From: Fibrella forsythiae
Lineage (GTDB): Bacteria > Bacteroidota > Bacteroidia > Cytophagales > Spirosomataceae
Assembly (NCBI RefSeq): GCF_017353175.1
Contig: NZ_JAFMYW010000005.1
Location: 248,001-312,000 of the forward strand
DNA length: 64,000 nt
Direction: 5' to 3'
The notes under the pieces were generated by a model. It saw nothing but the letters and a program-made list of their open reading frames with translations, was not told the DNA's origin and made no database searches. The position numbers were made by a program, and so were the translations under genes. Positions 35,862 through 45,427 of the stretch are shown here, in pieces. How positions within the stretch are numbered: position 1 is the first letter of the stretch; every line of letters begins with the position of its first letter.

Positions 35862-36782
35862 TTACATTTCCACACTAAACGCCGACAGTTTCACGAACTG
35901 ATCGACGCGGTCCTGGATTTCGTCGGGCGATAGGTTCAGGATACGCTCGGCACCGAACTTCTCGACGCAGAACGACGCCATGGCTGATCCGTAAACGACG
36001 GCCCGCTTCATGTTGTCGAAGGAGATATCGTCGGTTTTGGCAAGGTGGCCAATGAAGCCGCCTGCAAACGTGTCACCTGCGCCGGTTGGGTCGAATACCT
36101 CTTCCAGCGGCAGGGCTGGCGTAGCGAAGATGCGGTCTTCGTGGAAGAGCAACGCGCCGTGCTCGCCTTTCTTGATAATCACCGTTTTAGGTCCCATGCC
36201 CTTGATCGTAGCGGCTGCGCGCACCAACGAATAATCGCCGGTCAGTTGGCGGGCTTCTTCGTCGTTCAGTACCAGCACGTCTACGTCCTGCAACAGGGCT
36301 TTCAGGTCGGCATTGGCAATCTCGATCCAGAGGTTCATTGTGTCGAGCACAATCAGTTTGGGCCGGCTGGCGAGGCGCTTGATCACCAGGTGCTGAATGG
36401 CGGGGGCCGTGTTGCCCAGCATCAGGTATTCGCAACCCTGATACGATTCGGGGATGATGGGGTCGAAGTTTTCCATCACGTTGAGCTGCACGTCGACCGT
36501 GTCGCGCGAGTTCATGTCGTTATGGTACTTGCCTGACCAGAAAAACGTTTTCTCTCCTTTCCGAATCTCCAGTCCGTCCACGTTCACGCCGTGACTCACC
36601 AGCGTATCGATCATGGATTGCGGGAAATCGTCGCCCACCACGGCAACCAGATTGTTTTCTTTCGTGAAGTACGACGCCGATAGGGTAATATAGGTGGCGG
36701 CACCGCCAATGATTTTGTCGGTCTTGCCGAAGGGGGTTTCCAGGGCGTCGAACGCGACCGAACCCACGGTGAGTAAACTCAT
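35862..36782 (-). CDS. PfkB-family carbohydrate/nucleoside kinase
   Basis: 306 residues from ATG 36782. N-terminal GGAATYITLSASYF and the C-terminal signature DPTGAGDTFAGGFIGHLA (anion-hole GAGD with catalytic Asp) define the ribokinase/PfkB family. Substrates range over ribose, adenosine, fructose phosphates and others and cannot be assigned. It stands alone with inverted repeats on both sides. Confidence 0.9.
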   Translation of the reverse strand: MSLLTVGSVAFDALETPFGKTDKIIGGAATYITLSASYFTKENNLVAVVGDDFPQSMIDTLVSHGVNVDGLEIRKGEKTFFWSGKYHNDMNSRDTVDVQLNVMENFDPIIPESYQGCEYLMLGNTAPAIQHLVIKRLASRPKLIVLDTMNLWIEIANADLKALLQDVDVLVLNDEEARQLTGDYSLVRAAATIKGMGPKTVIIKKGEHGALLFHEDRIFATPALPLEEVFDPTGAGDTFAGGFIGHLAKTDDISFDNMKRAVVYGSAMASFCVEKFGAERILNLSPDEIQDRVDQFVKLSAFSVEM

Positions 36783-36904
36783 GCTGTTTGTAGTGTCAAT
36801 TGATGCCCGCAAAGGTAAGCGTGAGCGGGTTATGTACGGTGAGGGTCAATCTTATCAATGCGCCTCCAGTATTTGGCCAGTTTGGTTTCCTATCCGGTCG
36901 TTTC

Positions 36905-37001
36905 TTGTCATCCCGAAGAATGAGGGATCTTGGCGTTCCTGTTGAAGGCGCTAGGCACCATTGATCGGAACGCCAAGATCCCTCATTCTTCGGGATGACA
37001 A
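36905..37001. repeat. 35-bp perfect inverted repeat
   Basis: Arms 36905-36939 (TTGTCATCCCGAAGAATGAG onward) and 36967-37001 are exactly complementary, with a 27-base loop. The words resemble dispersed TCATCCCGAA-type repeats known from many genomes, like the 7006-7135 element. It lies between two minus-strand genes. Confidence 0.88.
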
Positions 37002-37061
37002 AAAAACGATTGGTAGTGAAGCTACATCGACGTACCTGGAGGCTCCTTCACCAACTGCTCT

Positions 37062-38267
37062 CTAAATCACTTTATGCCGTTTGAATTCTTTCTCGCGGTC
37101 GAATAGGAAACGGTAGGTGATGTGACGTTTGACGACCTTGCCGCCGAGCATTTTCGAGAAGCGGATCATGCGGACGTTGAAGTCGCCGATCCAGTTCAGT
37201 TCCAACTGGCTGAACTGGTGCTTTTTGCCGCCCCAGGCTTCGCGCGTTGGATAGGCAATGGCAATAGCCGATTCAATGCCTTTTCCCTGGAAATCAGGCA
37301 CTACGCCAAAAATAACGCCGAAGGCTTTGTTGGTTGGCTTGAACAGCTTGTGGTATAGAAACGTCAGCTTCCCCTTTAGATCCATTTTGCCGTTCACGTG
37401 CTTAAAATACTGGTTCAGTTCGGGCAGCATAATGAAAAACGCCACCGGTTTGCGGTCGGGACCGCTGCCATGATAGCCGAACCAGACCAGATTTTCTTCC
37501 ATCACCGGTTTCATCTTCTGCATCAGCACCAGAGCCTTTTCGGTGGTCATATCGGGCGTGCCCAGAATTTTGGCCCAGGCTTTGGTGTAGATCTCGGCAA
37601 AATCGGCGGCGTACTGAGGCAGTTTATTTTTCTGAATATGCTCGAACGTGTACTCAGGATTATCCAGAATGGCTTTGGCTCGGTCGAATACCTTCTGCTG
37701 CATCCCGTTGGCCAGCAGTTCATCGTAGGCAATGGGGAGGTAGAACGTGTGCTGCTGGAAATAATCCTGAAAGCCATAGGCCTCGAAAAACGGCACGTAA
37801 TACGGCTTCGTGTAGGGCATACCGTAGTTCGGCTCTTTGTCGTAGCCTTCTACCAGCAAGCCCCACCACCGGTCGCGGTCACCAAAATTGATGGGGCCGT
37901 CCATGGCCTCCATACCCCGCGCCGCCAGCCATTCCCGGCAGGTGTCGAACAGGAGAAAGGCCGCTGTTTGGTCATCGATGCACTCGAAAAAGCCCATTCC
38001 GCCTGTGGGCTGGTCTTTTTCGGCCTTGAGCGTTTTCTGGTTCACGAAAGCCGCCACCCGTCCAATAGTCTCGCCCGTCTCGTTTTTCAGCACCCAGCGC
38101 GTGCATTCGCCATCGTCGAACAGCTTGTTTCGTTTGGGATCGAACACGCTTTCCAGATCGTCATCGAGTGGACGAATCCAGCAGGGGTCGTTCTTGTACA
38201 GGCGAACCGGCAGTTGAAGAAATTCGGTACGGAGGGCGGCGTTCTGGCCTACTTCGAGTAATTGCAT
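37062..38267 (-). CDS. GNAT-like protein of unknown function, 401 aa
   Basis: 401 residues, soluble. The C-terminal third (FGVIFGVVPDFQGKGIESAI) has the acetyl-CoA-binding pattern of GNAT enzymes, while the N-terminal part (residues 1-200) contains DGPINFGDRDRWWGLLVEGY and looks like a second acyltransferase-like fold. This is the Bacteroidota family usually annotated as GNAT/hypothetical; no substrate is known to me. It is divergent from cysS. Confidence 0.75.
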   Translation of the reverse strand: MQLLEVGQNAALRTEFLQLPVRLYKNDPCWIRPLDDDLESVFDPKRNKLFDDGECTRWVLKNETGETIGRVAAFVNQKTLKAEKDQPTGGMGFFECIDDQTAAFLLFDTCREWLAARGMEAMDGPINFGDRDRWWGLLVEGYDKEPNYGMPYTKPYYVPFFEAYGFQDYFQQHTFYLPIAYDELLANGMQQKVFDRAKAILDNPEYTFEHIQKNKLPQYAADFAEIYTKAWAKILGTPDMTTEKALVLMQKMKPVMEENLVWFGYHGSGPDRKPVAFFIMLPELNQYFKHVNGKMDLKGKLTFLYHKLFKPTNKAFGVIFGVVPDFQGKGIESAIAIAYPTREAWGGKKHQFSQLELNWIGDFNVRMIRFSKMLGGKVVKRHITYRFLFDREKEFKRHKVI

Positions 38268-38277
38268 GACACAAAGT

Positions 38278-38449
38278 TAGTTTACTGTTTGCTGTTTACC
38301 GTTGTCTGTTGCTCCGCCTACAGACAACCTGGTAGGCTCATGAACTGGGTGGTGGCGTGAGGATGTACTATTCTCTGTTGCGCTGCTTAAGAGCCATATA
38401 GTGGTGTTGCAGCGCAACAGAAGACTGTAAACTGCAAACAGTAAACTAT
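38278..38449. repeat. Compound inverted repeat upstream of cysS
   Basis: Outer arms TAGTTTACTGTTTGCTGTTT (38278 on) and its imperfect complement ending 38449 enclose an inner hairpin CTGTTGCGCTGCTTAAGAGC with TGTTGCAGCGCAACAG. The words match the 3453-3545 element and the inner hairpin has the shared core. It occupies the divergent GNAT-like/cysS gap and would overlap promoters on both sides. Confidence 0.8.
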
Positions 38450-38458
38450 TTTTGTTCC

Positions 38459-39949
38459 ATGCAACCGCTCTCGCTCTACAATACGCTTTCCCGCCAGAAA
38501 GAACCGTTCGAACCCATCAGCGCGCCCAACGTGGGTCTCTACGTCTGCGGACCAACGGTCTACAACTACGTTCACCTCGGTAACCTGCGCACCTTCCTGA
38601 CCTTCGACAGCCTGTTTCGGTATCTGACGTTCATTGGCTATAAGGTCAGGTACGTTCGGAACATTACCGACGTGGGTCACCTCGTGGGCGATGGCGATGA
38701 AGGCGAAGACAAGATCGGACGGATGGCCAAGCTGGAACAGATTGAGCCGATGGAAATCGTGCAGCGTTACACCAACGATTTTCACGATGTACTGCTTCAG
38801 TTCAATATGCGCCCGCCGAGCATCGAACCAACGGCAACGGGACACATGATCGAGCAGATCGAAGCCGTAAAGCTGCTCATCGACAAAGGGTTGGCTTATG
38901 AATCGAACGGGTCGGTTTATTTCGATATCGAGCAGTACAACAAAAACGGCGGCGATTACGGTAAACTGTCGGGTCGTATTCTGGAAGACCTGCTCAACGA
39001 AACCCGCGACCTGGACGGACAGAGTGAAAAGCGGAATCCGCTGGATTTTGCACTCTGGAAAAACGCCTCGCCCGAGCACCTCATGCGCTGGCCGTCGCCC
39101 TGGGGTATTGGTTTTCCGGGCTGGCACCTGGAATGTACCTGCATGAGTACTAAATATTTAGGTACGCAATTCGATATTCACGGCGGCGGTATGGACCTGA
39201 AGTTTCCGCATCACGAATGCGAAATTGCACAGGGGAATGGCCTTAATGACCGCGCGCCGGTTCGGTACTGGATGCACTCGAACATGCTGACCGTTAACGG
39301 CCAGAAGATGAGCAAATCGCTGGGCAACTCGTTCCTGCCGTCGCAACTCTTCGCTGGTGATCACCCGCTGCTCGATCAGGCGTATTCACCCATGACGGTG
39401 CGGTTCTTCATGCTGCAATCGCACTACCGTAGTACGCTCGACTTCTCGAACGATGCCCTGAAAGCAGCTCAAAAAGGCTACAAACGGCTCGTAAATGGCT
39501 ATCGGCTTATTAAGTCGATGACGTACCTGTCTGATGAAGGGGTGGAGGTAGACCCAAAGCAGGGCGAAGAAATTGCCAACTATAAACAGGCTCTCTTCGC
39601 CGCCATGAACGACGACCTGAACACCGCCGTAACAATTGGTCATTTGTTCAGCCTGCTGAAGAAAGTAAATCAGCTCGATACGCGTCAGGTATCGATGGCA
39701 AAACTGGGCGAAGAAGCGTTTGACCAGTTGAAAACGACGTTCATTCAGTTCTTCGAAGAGGTACTGGGTTTGCAGGAAGAAATCACGCGCGACCAGTCGG
39801 CTATGGTCGGTGGCATGCTGGATCTCTACCGCGAATACAAAACCCAGCGACTCTACGACAAGGTTGATCAGGTACGTACCTATTTCAAATCGCAGGGCCT
39901 CGTCATCCGCGACATGAAACACCGCATCGACTGGGCGTATGAGGAGTAA
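38459..39949 (+). CDS. cysS: Cysteinyl-tRNA synthetase
   Basis: 496 residues. Class I synthetase: [20 protein letters not shown] (HIGH-like motif and zinc Cys), the catalytic-domain segment [15 protein letters not shown] with [21 protein letters not shown], and KMSKSLGN. It charges tRNA-Cys. A TATTTTTG element sits immediately before the ATG (38447-38454), so if it is the -7 box the mRNA would be nearly leaderless. An inverted repeat lies just upstream. Confidence 0.96.
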   Translation: MQPLSLYNTLSRQKEPFEPISAPNVGLYVCGPTVYNYVHLGNLRTFLTFDSLFRYLTFIGYKVRYVRNITDVGHLVGDGDEGEDKIGRMAKLEQIEPMEIVQRYTNDFHDVLLQFNMRPPSIEPTATGHMIEQIEAVKLLIDKGLAYESNGSVYFDIEQYNKNGGDYGKLSGRILEDLLNETRDLDGQSEKRNPLDFALWKNASPEHLMRWPSPWGIGFPGWHLECTCMSTKYLGTQFDIHGGGMDLKFPHHECEIAQGNGLNDRAPVRYWMHSNMLTVNGQKMSKSLGNSFLPSQLFAGDHPLLDQAYSPMTVRFFMLQSHYRSTLDFSNDALKAAQKGYKRLVNGYRLIKSMTYLSDEGVEVDPKQGEEIANYKQALFAAMNDDLNTAVTIGHLFSLLKKVNQLDTRQVSMAKLGEEAFDQLKTTFIQFFEEVLGLQEEITRDQSAMVGGMLDLYREYKTQRLYDKVDQVRTYFKSQGLVIRDMKHRIDWAYEE

Positions 39950-40174
39950 CACGCCAATATCGCGTTATCTGAAATAGCTTTGAGATAACGGCTCGTTGCT
40001 ACAGGGAGCCTTGCCAATTCAATTGTTTGAGAATTGTGAAGCAGCCGAGCTCTTGTCGTCGGGATGACAAAAGCGCGGCCCATCAACGTATAAAAAATGA
40101 CTCCGCAGGACCTAGTGAAAGCAGTCAATTGTGAAGAATTCAGAAAAATTATATCGCCCTGATCCTCATACGCT

Positions 40175-41365
40175 TTGACTCAAGTACGCACTGAGCCCCT
40201 CGGCAACGCCCATTTATTGGCTATTGTGCTGGCGCAGTTCGCCGGCACGTCGCTATGGTTTGCGGGTAATGCCATTCTGCCTAATCTACAGCCGCTGCTC
40301 GGTACTACGGCGCTGAGCGGCTGGATCACGTCGGCTGTGCAACTGGGGTTCATCGCCGGTACGTTGGTCTACACCCTGTACCGTATCCCCGATACGTACC
40401 CGGCTACCCGTGTTTTTCTGGTGTCGGTCATCGCGGCGGCCATTTTCAACCTGCTTATTCTAGTGTTGCCGTTGCAGTCGGGATGGGTGCTGTTGAGTCG
40501 GTTCGGAACGGGATTTTTTCTGGCAGGTGTTTACCCCGTTGGCATGAAAATCGCGGCGGACTGGTTTCGACCCGTGCTGGGTCGGGCAATGGGTTTTCTG
40601 GTTGGTGCACTGGTATTGGGTACCTCCCTGCCGCACCTGATACGCGGTGTGGGCCAGTCATTACCATATGAAAGCGTGTTACTCACCGTGAGCGTGCTGG
40701 CAGTAGCGGGTGGCCTGTTGCTGGTCTGGGTTATGCCAGCGACGCCCGTGCCACGTCGGCCAGGTACGTTCAGCCTGTCAGTTTTCCCTATGTTGTTTCG
40801 ACCGGGGCCGTTGCGGGCGGGTGTTACGGGCTATTTCGGGCACATGTGGGAGTTGTATGCGCTATGGGCCTTCCTTCCCGCACTCCTTACTATCTACAGT
40901 CAACAGCACCCGAATTTCCTGTTCAACAAATCTGTTTGGGCGTTCTTGGGCATTGCGGCGGGTTTCATAGGGTGTGCTGCAGGTGGCCTGATCGCCCTTC
41001 GTTTTGGTAGCCAACGAGTAGCAACTGTCAATCTGATGATTTCAGGCTGTTGTACCGCACTGATACCGTTAATGGTAGAAGCACCACCAGCTTTTTTTCT
41101 AGCTTTTCTGATTGTCTATGGTATCACAATTGCGGGTGATTCGCCGCAGCTAACGACCATTATTTCAACCAACGTACCTGATCATGTTCGGGGTAGTCTG
41201 CTAACACTGGCTACCTGTATTGGCTTCTCCATCACTATCGTTTCTATTCAGACGCTGGCTTGGCTATTGCCCTACTCGGGCAACTCCATCTGGGCGTTCT
41301 GGCTATTGGTGCCGGGGCCGATCCTGGGCTTGTGGGGGCTGTTGAACAAGCCCGCCACTCAGTAG
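40175..41365 (+). CDS. MFS transporter
   Basis: 396 residues with twelve hydrophobic segments in two six-helix halves; GFIAGTLVYTLYRIPDTYPATR and the helix-five motif GRAMGFLVGALVLGTSLPHLIRG fit the major facilitator superfamily. Substrate unknown. The frame has a TTG start here; no better ATG lies close by. A tiny ATG frame at 40097 ends just before it and might be a remnant. Confidence 0.82.
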   Translation: MTQVRTEPLGNAHLLAIVLAQFAGTSLWFAGNAILPNLQPLLGTTALSGWITSAVQLGFIAGTLVYTLYRIPDTYPATRVFLVSVIAAAIFNLLILVLPLQSGWVLLSRFGTGFFLAGVYPVGMKIAADWFRPVLGRAMGFLVGALVLGTSLPHLIRGVGQSLPYESVLLTVSVLAVAGGLLLVWVMPATPVPRRPGTFSLSVFPMLFRPGPLRAGVTGYFGHMWELYALWAFLPALLTIYSQQHPNFLFNKSVWAFLGIAAGFIGCAAGGLIALRFGSQRVATVNLMISGCCTALIPLMVEAPPAFFLAFLIVYGITIAGDSPQLTTIISTNVPDHVRGSLLTLATCIGFSITIVSIQTLAWLLPYSGNSIWAFWLLVPGPILGLWGLLNKPATQ

Positions 41366-41435
41366 TTGTTTAGATGAGCAAGTCGGGTTTTCCATACTAT
41401 TGACAACACACCCTAGACGAACCACACAGATGGCG

Positions 41436-41443
41436 TACTTTTG
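41436..41443 (+). promoter_or_regulatory. Candidate -7 element for the M28 peptidase gene
   Basis: TACTTTTG fits TAnnTTTG and is 46 bases before the ATG at 41490. No TTG is present at the usual -33 distance, so support is partial. Confidence 0.4.
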
Positions 41444-41489
41444 GGCGTTCTGACAACAAACTCATTCTGTTGTTCGACCAATTTTACTC

Positions 41490-42509
41490 ATGAAAACAAC
41501 CTTCCTGGCCATTTTGGCCTGTGCGCTGGTTAGTACGGCCTGCGACGATAAAAAAAGTAGTTCGTCAGAAACGACACAAACCGAGACGAAACTGGTACCA
41601 GCGCCAACCTTCTCCGGCGATTCAGCATATGCATTTGTCAATGACCAGATCGCAATCGGCCCGCGCGTGCCTAACACACCGGCTCACATACGCGGCGGCG
41701 ACTACATCGTGGCCAAGCTGAAATCATACGGCGTTGAGGTCATTGAGCAGCCATTCACCGTGAAAGGCTGGGACGGGATCATGGTAAAAGGCCGTAACAT
41801 CATCGGCGTCATTAACCCGCAAGCCGAAAAGCGCATTCTGTTCTCGTCACACTGGGATTCGCGTCGCTTTTCAGACCAGGACAGTTTGGAGGTGAACCAC
41901 AAAAAGCCCGTACCTGCCGCCAACGACGGTGCCAGCGGCGTAGCCGTGTTACTTGAGATGGCGCGTGCCATTCAGCAGGCCAAGACCAAACCAACCGTGG
42001 GCGTCGACCTCGTTTTTTTCGATGCTGAAGACTGGGGCAACGGTGAAAAAGCGGTGGGCGATAAAGAGGCCGGCCACCCCGACATTGATTACGTCGGATT
42101 CTGCCTTGGTTCACGTTATTGGGCCAAAAACCCGCATAAACCCGGATACACAGCCTACTACGGTGTACTGCTCGATATGGTTGGTGCGAAAGGAGCCACA
42201 TTTCTCAAAGAAGGTTACTCCATGCAATTCGCCCCCAGCGTAGTACAGACTATCTGGAATACGGCCAGTCAGCTAGGATATAGCCAATACTTTGTGGATA
42301 AAAACGGTGGGACCATCACCGATGATCATCTGGCCCCCAATACCATTGCGAAGATCCCGATGATCGATATTATTCACCTTAATGCCCTGAGTGGGGGGTT
42401 CTTCCACGACTGGCACACGGCCGAAGATGATATGCACAACATTGACCCGAATACGCTCAAAGCAGTTGGCCAAACCCTGGTTCAGGCAGCGTATAATGAG
42501 CAACCATAG
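41490..42509 (+). CDS. M28-family zinc peptidase / glutaminyl cyclase-like lipoprotein
   Basis: 339 residues with lipobox LVSTAC, so an envelope lipoprotein. The di-zinc catalytic pattern is visible as SSHWDSR, AANDGASGVAVLLEMA, FFDAEDWG (catalytic Glu and ligand) and a late His in FHDWHTAEDD. This arrangement fits the M28/glutaminyl-peptide cyclotransferase group; whether it cleaves peptides or cyclises N-terminal Gln is not decided by these motifs. It overlaps the next gene by 14 bases. Confidence 0.88.
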   Translation: MKTTFLAILACALVSTACDDKKSSSSETTQTETKLVPAPTFSGDSAYAFVNDQIAIGPRVPNTPAHIRGGDYIVAKLKSYGVEVIEQPFTVKGWDGIMVKGRNIIGVINPQAEKRILFSSHWDSRRFSDQDSLEVNHKKPVPAANDGASGVAVLLEMARAIQQAKTKPTVGVDLVFFDAEDWGNGEKAVGDKEAGHPDIDYVGFCLGSRYWAKNPHKPGYTAYYGVLLDMVGAKGATFLKEGYSMQFAPSVVQTIWNTASQLGYSQYFVDKNGGTITDDHLAPNTIAKIPMIDIIHLNALSGGFFHDWHTAEDDMHNIDPNTLKAVGQTLVQAAYNEQP

Positions 42510-43083
42510 CATTGGGCAGGTCAGTATCTGGCTATGCCTTTTTCTGGGAATATCGATAAGTCAGGTGTGGGCGCAGACACCCGACCCTGTGCGGACGCTA
42601 TCAGCCGATTCGGTGGCTATTCGCACCTTCGTCGCTGCTGAAGGGCCCGCCGAGGCTGTTTTTTCCTTCACATCGCCTCCCCCTTACCGATTTAGGTCAG
42701 GCGTGTATCGAATATCAGATCCTGCTTTTCCACTACTTCACTCACCCGATTCGTTGATACAACAACCTGTTGGACGGGCGCGTAGGCAGCAAAGAAGGGC
42801 ACGCATCTCGGCCATAGCTACTGCTGTGCCGTTAGCAATATTGACCTATTCGGCGGTACGAATCGTGCTTTCGCTGGGAGCTGTAGTTACCGGCCGTCCA
42901 ACGTCGTACGGTTTGCCGGCTGAGGGCGTAATTAAGGCTTCAGGAATAACGGCTGTGGCTGGCATTGCCATTACAGGTACGTTCAATATAGCCTCGACGA
43001 TCAATCTCCAGAAGGGCGTAAGAAGACACAATAAACTGTTCGGGCGTAAGCTACCTACCCTTTTCAACCCACGAGGATTATAA
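42496..43083 (+). CDS. Hypothetical exported/membrane protein
   Basis: 195 residues from ATG 42496, overlapping the M28 gene by 14 bases in another frame, so probably translationally coupled. N-terminal signal peptide (LCLFLGISISQVWAQ), then a basic stretch GRARRQQRRARIS, and two hydrophobic segments (~residues 104-125 and 140-165). No family recognised. It is likely to be co-transcribed with the peptidase. Confidence 0.65.
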   Translation: MSNHSIGQVSIWLCLFLGISISQVWAQTPDPVRTLSADSVAIRTFVAAEGPAEAVFSFTSPPPYRFRSGVYRISDPAFPLLHSPDSLIQQPVGRARRQQRRARISAIATAVPLAILTYSAVRIVLSLGAVVTGRPTSYGLPAEGVIKASGITAVAGIAITGTFNIASTINLQKGVRRHNKLFGRKLPTLFNPRGL

Positions 43084-43124
43084 GTTTAGTCTTTCACTAA
43101 CTAGTTAAGCTACACCATTACCCG

Positions 43125-43514
43125 ATGATTTCCAGAAAATCACTATGTCTTTCAGGCTTAGTAACGCTGATTTTTTCCTGTGCTGGCCCGGACAAGCTGG
43201 GTACGTTAGATCTGAAAGCCTGGCGCAATGATCGCGGCGGATGTAATGGTGTTCGACAAACGCTCGTAAGCAACTTTATGGCCGTTCGCGATCAGTTCAA
43301 AGGACTGCATGTGAATGACCTGGGTAAGATGCTGGGTCGGCCGGATGTGAACGAAATCACCGATCGGAATGGGAAAGTATATGTCTATTACATTGAGAAA
43401 GGCCCGCACTGCAGCGAAAACACCGGGGCCAAATCAGGAGCCAAGAGTGTGGCGTTGCGGGTCAGTTCAATTGGGCTGGTAACCGAAGTAACCACCCAGA
43501 ACGGAACGCCTTAG
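43125..43514 (+). CDS. Small lipoprotein, hypothetical
   Basis: 129 residues with signal sequence and lipobox IFSC. The mature part (LDLKAWRNDRGGCNGVRQTL ... LLGRPDVNEITDRNGKVYVY-like) resembles small Bacteroidota lipoproteins that carry a SmpA-like fold around GKMLGRPDVNE; this is only a weak resemblance. The gene is third in the M28 cluster and converges with nadD. Confidence 0.65.
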   Translation: MISRKSLCLSGLVTLIFSCAGPDKLGTLDLKAWRNDRGGCNGVRQTLVSNFMAVRDQFKGLHVNDLGKMLGRPDVNEITDRNGKVYVYYIEKGPHCSENTGAKSGAKSVALRVSSIGLVTEVTTQNGTP

Positions 43515-43516
43515 AC

Positions 43517-44104
43517 TTACACGTAGAATTTCTTCCGCTCAATCATCTCCTCAACTACGTCGGGTACCATATACCGGATAGAGCGGTTAAGGCGAATGGC
43601 GTCGCGGATATATGTGGCCGAAATATCGAGCAGAGGTGCCGCAATCAGGCGAACGTTCGGATGCTCACGGAAAGGCGACGGGCTGGCTAGTTCGCCCAAG
43701 CGCGCGGGGCGGGGGTAAACGTACAGGCCAACGTTGTTCAGAATGCGTTCGTACTGTTTCCAGTTGGCAAACTGATCCAGGTTGTCTTCGCCCATAATCA
43801 GCTTAAATGTATGTTGCGGGAATTTCTGGCTCAACACATCCAGCGTATCGATGGTGTAGCTGGGTTTGGGCATTGAGAACTCCACATCAGTAGCTTTCAG
43901 GCGGTTATTGTCGGCAATGGCCCGTTCCACCATGTCCAGTCGATCAAACTCATGCAACAGGCTCTTCGTCTTCTTGAACGGATTCTGGGGCGACACCACA
44001 AACCAGACCTGCTCCAGATCGGCGCTGGTAGCCATGGTGTTCGCTACGATCAGATGCCCAACATGGATGGGGTTAAATGAACCAAAGAATAGGCCAATTT
44101 TCAT
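43517..44104 (-). CDS. nadD: Nicotinate-nucleotide adenylyltransferase
   Basis: 195 residues. The nucleotidyltransferase motif FFGSFNPIHVGHLIVANTMA ((H/T)xGH) is at the N-terminus and ISATYIRDAIRLNRSIRYMV gives the C-terminal ISxTxxR motif. It adenylates nicotinate mononucleotide in NAD synthesis. It lies downstream of gmk across a large palindrome. Confidence 0.94.
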   Translation of the reverse strand: MKIGLFFGSFNPIHVGHLIVANTMATSADLEQVWFVVSPQNPFKKTKSLLHEFDRLDMVERAIADNNRLKATDVEFSMPKPSYTIDTLDVLSQKFPQHTFKLIMGEDNLDQFANWKQYERILNNVGLYVYPRPARLGELASPSPFREHPNVRLIAAPLLDISATYIRDAIRLNRSIRYMVPDVVEEMIERKKFYV

Positions 44105-44113
44105 GTGAAAACA

Positions 44114-44237
44114 GTCTTTAGTCCTCTGTCTTCGCGGAACGCCGCCCGGTCTTCTGTTGCGCTGCTAATTGCCGGTTGTTACTTAGCTGCGCAACAGAAG
44201 ACCGGGCGGCGTTCCGCGAAGACAGAGGACTAAAGAC
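44114..44237. repeat. 49-bp perfect inverted repeat between gmk and nadD
   Basis: Arms 44114-44162 and 44189-44237 are exactly complementary over 49 bases, with a 26-base loop. The arms contain GTCTTTAGTCCTCTGTCTTC and end in GTTGCGCTGCTAA at the apex, the shared core. This is the longest perfect stem in the window and it lies between two minus-strand genes that could be co-transcribed. Confidence 0.93.
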
Positions 44238-44240
44238 AGA

Positions 44241-44840
44241 TTAGATGACAGTTGCTTTCGCTGGAACGATATCGTTTTTGATGAATTCATCAATCAGTTT
44301 TTGTGCCTTGGCGTATGACTCGTCCAGGTCGTCATTAACGAGAATGACGTCAAACTGATCTTGGAACGACATTTCGAAGTGGACCTTGAACAATCGTTTC
44401 GAGAGGCTGTCTTCGGTTTCGGTTCCCCGGCCAATCAGGCGTTGACGCAGCGTTTCTTCGTCGGGCACTTTCACAAAAACCGCCAGGGCACGGTCGCCAT
44501 AATATTGCTTCAATTTCAGGCCGCCCTTTACGTCTACATCAAAGAGTACGTGTTTACCGCTGTCCCACACACGTTGAATTTCTGACTTCAGCGTACCGTA
44601 AAAAGCGCCAACATATACTTCTTCCCACTCTACAAACTCGTCGGCGTCGATTTTATGTTTGAATTCGTCGGGGGTCAGGAAGTAGTAGTCCTGTCCATTC
44701 TGTTCAGCGCGGCCCCGACGGTCGCGGGTGCAGGCTGAAATAGAGAAGCCGAGGTTTTCATTTGATTGAAGCAGATGATGGACAATGGTTGTTTTACCAG
44801 AGCCGGAAGGAGCCGAGAAGATGATGAGTTTACCGTCCAA
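44241..44840 (-). CDS. gmk: Guanylate kinase
   Basis: 199 residues, normal size. P-loop [10 protein letters not shown] (residues 9-18), GMP-binding [20 protein letters not shown] and [14 protein letters not shown]. It phosphorylates GMP to GDP with ATP. It heads a gmk-nadD pair on the minus strand, separated by the palindrome at 44114-44237. Confidence 0.95.
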   Translation of the reverse strand: MDGKLIIFSAPSGSGKTTIVHHLLQSNENLGFSISACTRDRRGRAEQNGQDYYFLTPDEFKHKIDADEFVEWEEVYVGAFYGTLKSEIQRVWDSGKHVLFDVDVKGGLKLKQYYGDRALAVFVKVPDEETLRQRLIGRGTETEDSLSKRLFKVHFEMSFQDQFDVILVNDDLDESYAKAQKLIDEFIKNDIVPAKATVI

Positions 44841-44987
44841 GTGGGGGGGTGTTTAATGAAAACATCATTAAGTTGTCGTTACGATATGCTGTCATTAGAC
44901 GGTCATTGATTGCTTTTTACAACGAACGATTATTTAACGACAGCGTAGCGTAATGATACCTTAATGATATTTCTTCTGTAAAGGTAC

Positions 44988-45039
44988 AAAAAACGAATCG
45001 GGGTAAGTGAGGGGCCATTTGGCTTACTCACTTACCCCG
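44988..45039 (-). terminator. Rho-independent terminator after the anti-sigma gene
   Basis: On the minus strand a 13-base stem CGGGGTAAGTGAG/CTCACTTACCCCG (45039-44999) is followed by TTCGTTTTTTG. It lies just after the stop at 45061, so it ends the sigma/anti-sigma transcript before gmk. Confidence 0.85.
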
Positions 45040-45060
45040 AAGGCATTAGGTCAAAAAATC

Positions 45061-45348
45061 TTAATTGAAGGTAGCAATGCGGCTACGGATATCGTCGATG
45101 ATCCGTTCTGGACAGCACCTTTTTTCCATCTTGTTCTGGAGAAGAGCTTTCATTTCTTTTTCCAGATGGTACATTTTAATACAGGGCTGGCACGATTCCA
45201 GATTGCGCTTCAATTTCTCAAGGTCCTGTTCAGTCGCTGCTCCGTCGAGTACCGATTGAATAAACTTCAGACAGTCGCTTTGGTGTTCACACGAATGTTT
45301 CATACTCTCCGGTACCTCTTGCGACGATGTTGGCAAAGACGTTTGCAT
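45061..45348 (-). CDS. Putative anti-sigma factor (Cys-rich)
   Basis: 95 residues; an alternative start is Met16. Cys pairs are visible in HSCEHQSDCLKF, LESCQPCIKMYH and EKRCCPERI, the spacing of zinc-binding anti-sigma (ZAS-like) domains with a CxxC core. There is no membrane segment, so it would be soluble. It lies 79 bases downstream of an ECF sigma gene, in the same orientation, and ends in a terminator. Confidence 0.7.
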   Translation of the reverse strand: MQTSLPTSSQEVPESMKHSCEHQSDCLKFIQSVLDGAATEQDLEKLKRNLESCQPCIKMYHLEKEMKALLQNKMEKRCCPERIIDDIRSRIATFN

Positions 45349-45427
45349 TGGAAAAATTTTATTTATTCCAAAATTAGTTATATTGTTGCTATTGGTCTAA
45401 CCAAAGTCTGTATTGTAAAAGTTCGGT

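Noticed and set aside
37398-38261. 287-residue open frame antisense to the GNAT-like gene
   Set aside because: Shadow of a real gene; low-complexity composition and no motif.
38387-39127. 246-residue open frame antisense to cysS
   Set aside because: It lies opposite a strongly conserved gene, has no family resemblance and reads through the inverted repeat upstream of cysS. High-GC third positions make antisense frames open.
17061-41179. Motif AACGTACCTGA explained by a conserved peptide NVPD
   Set aside because: The peptide occurs at several sites, but other copies are read in different frames giving QVR, RYV, GTF or TYL, so the constraint is on DNA.
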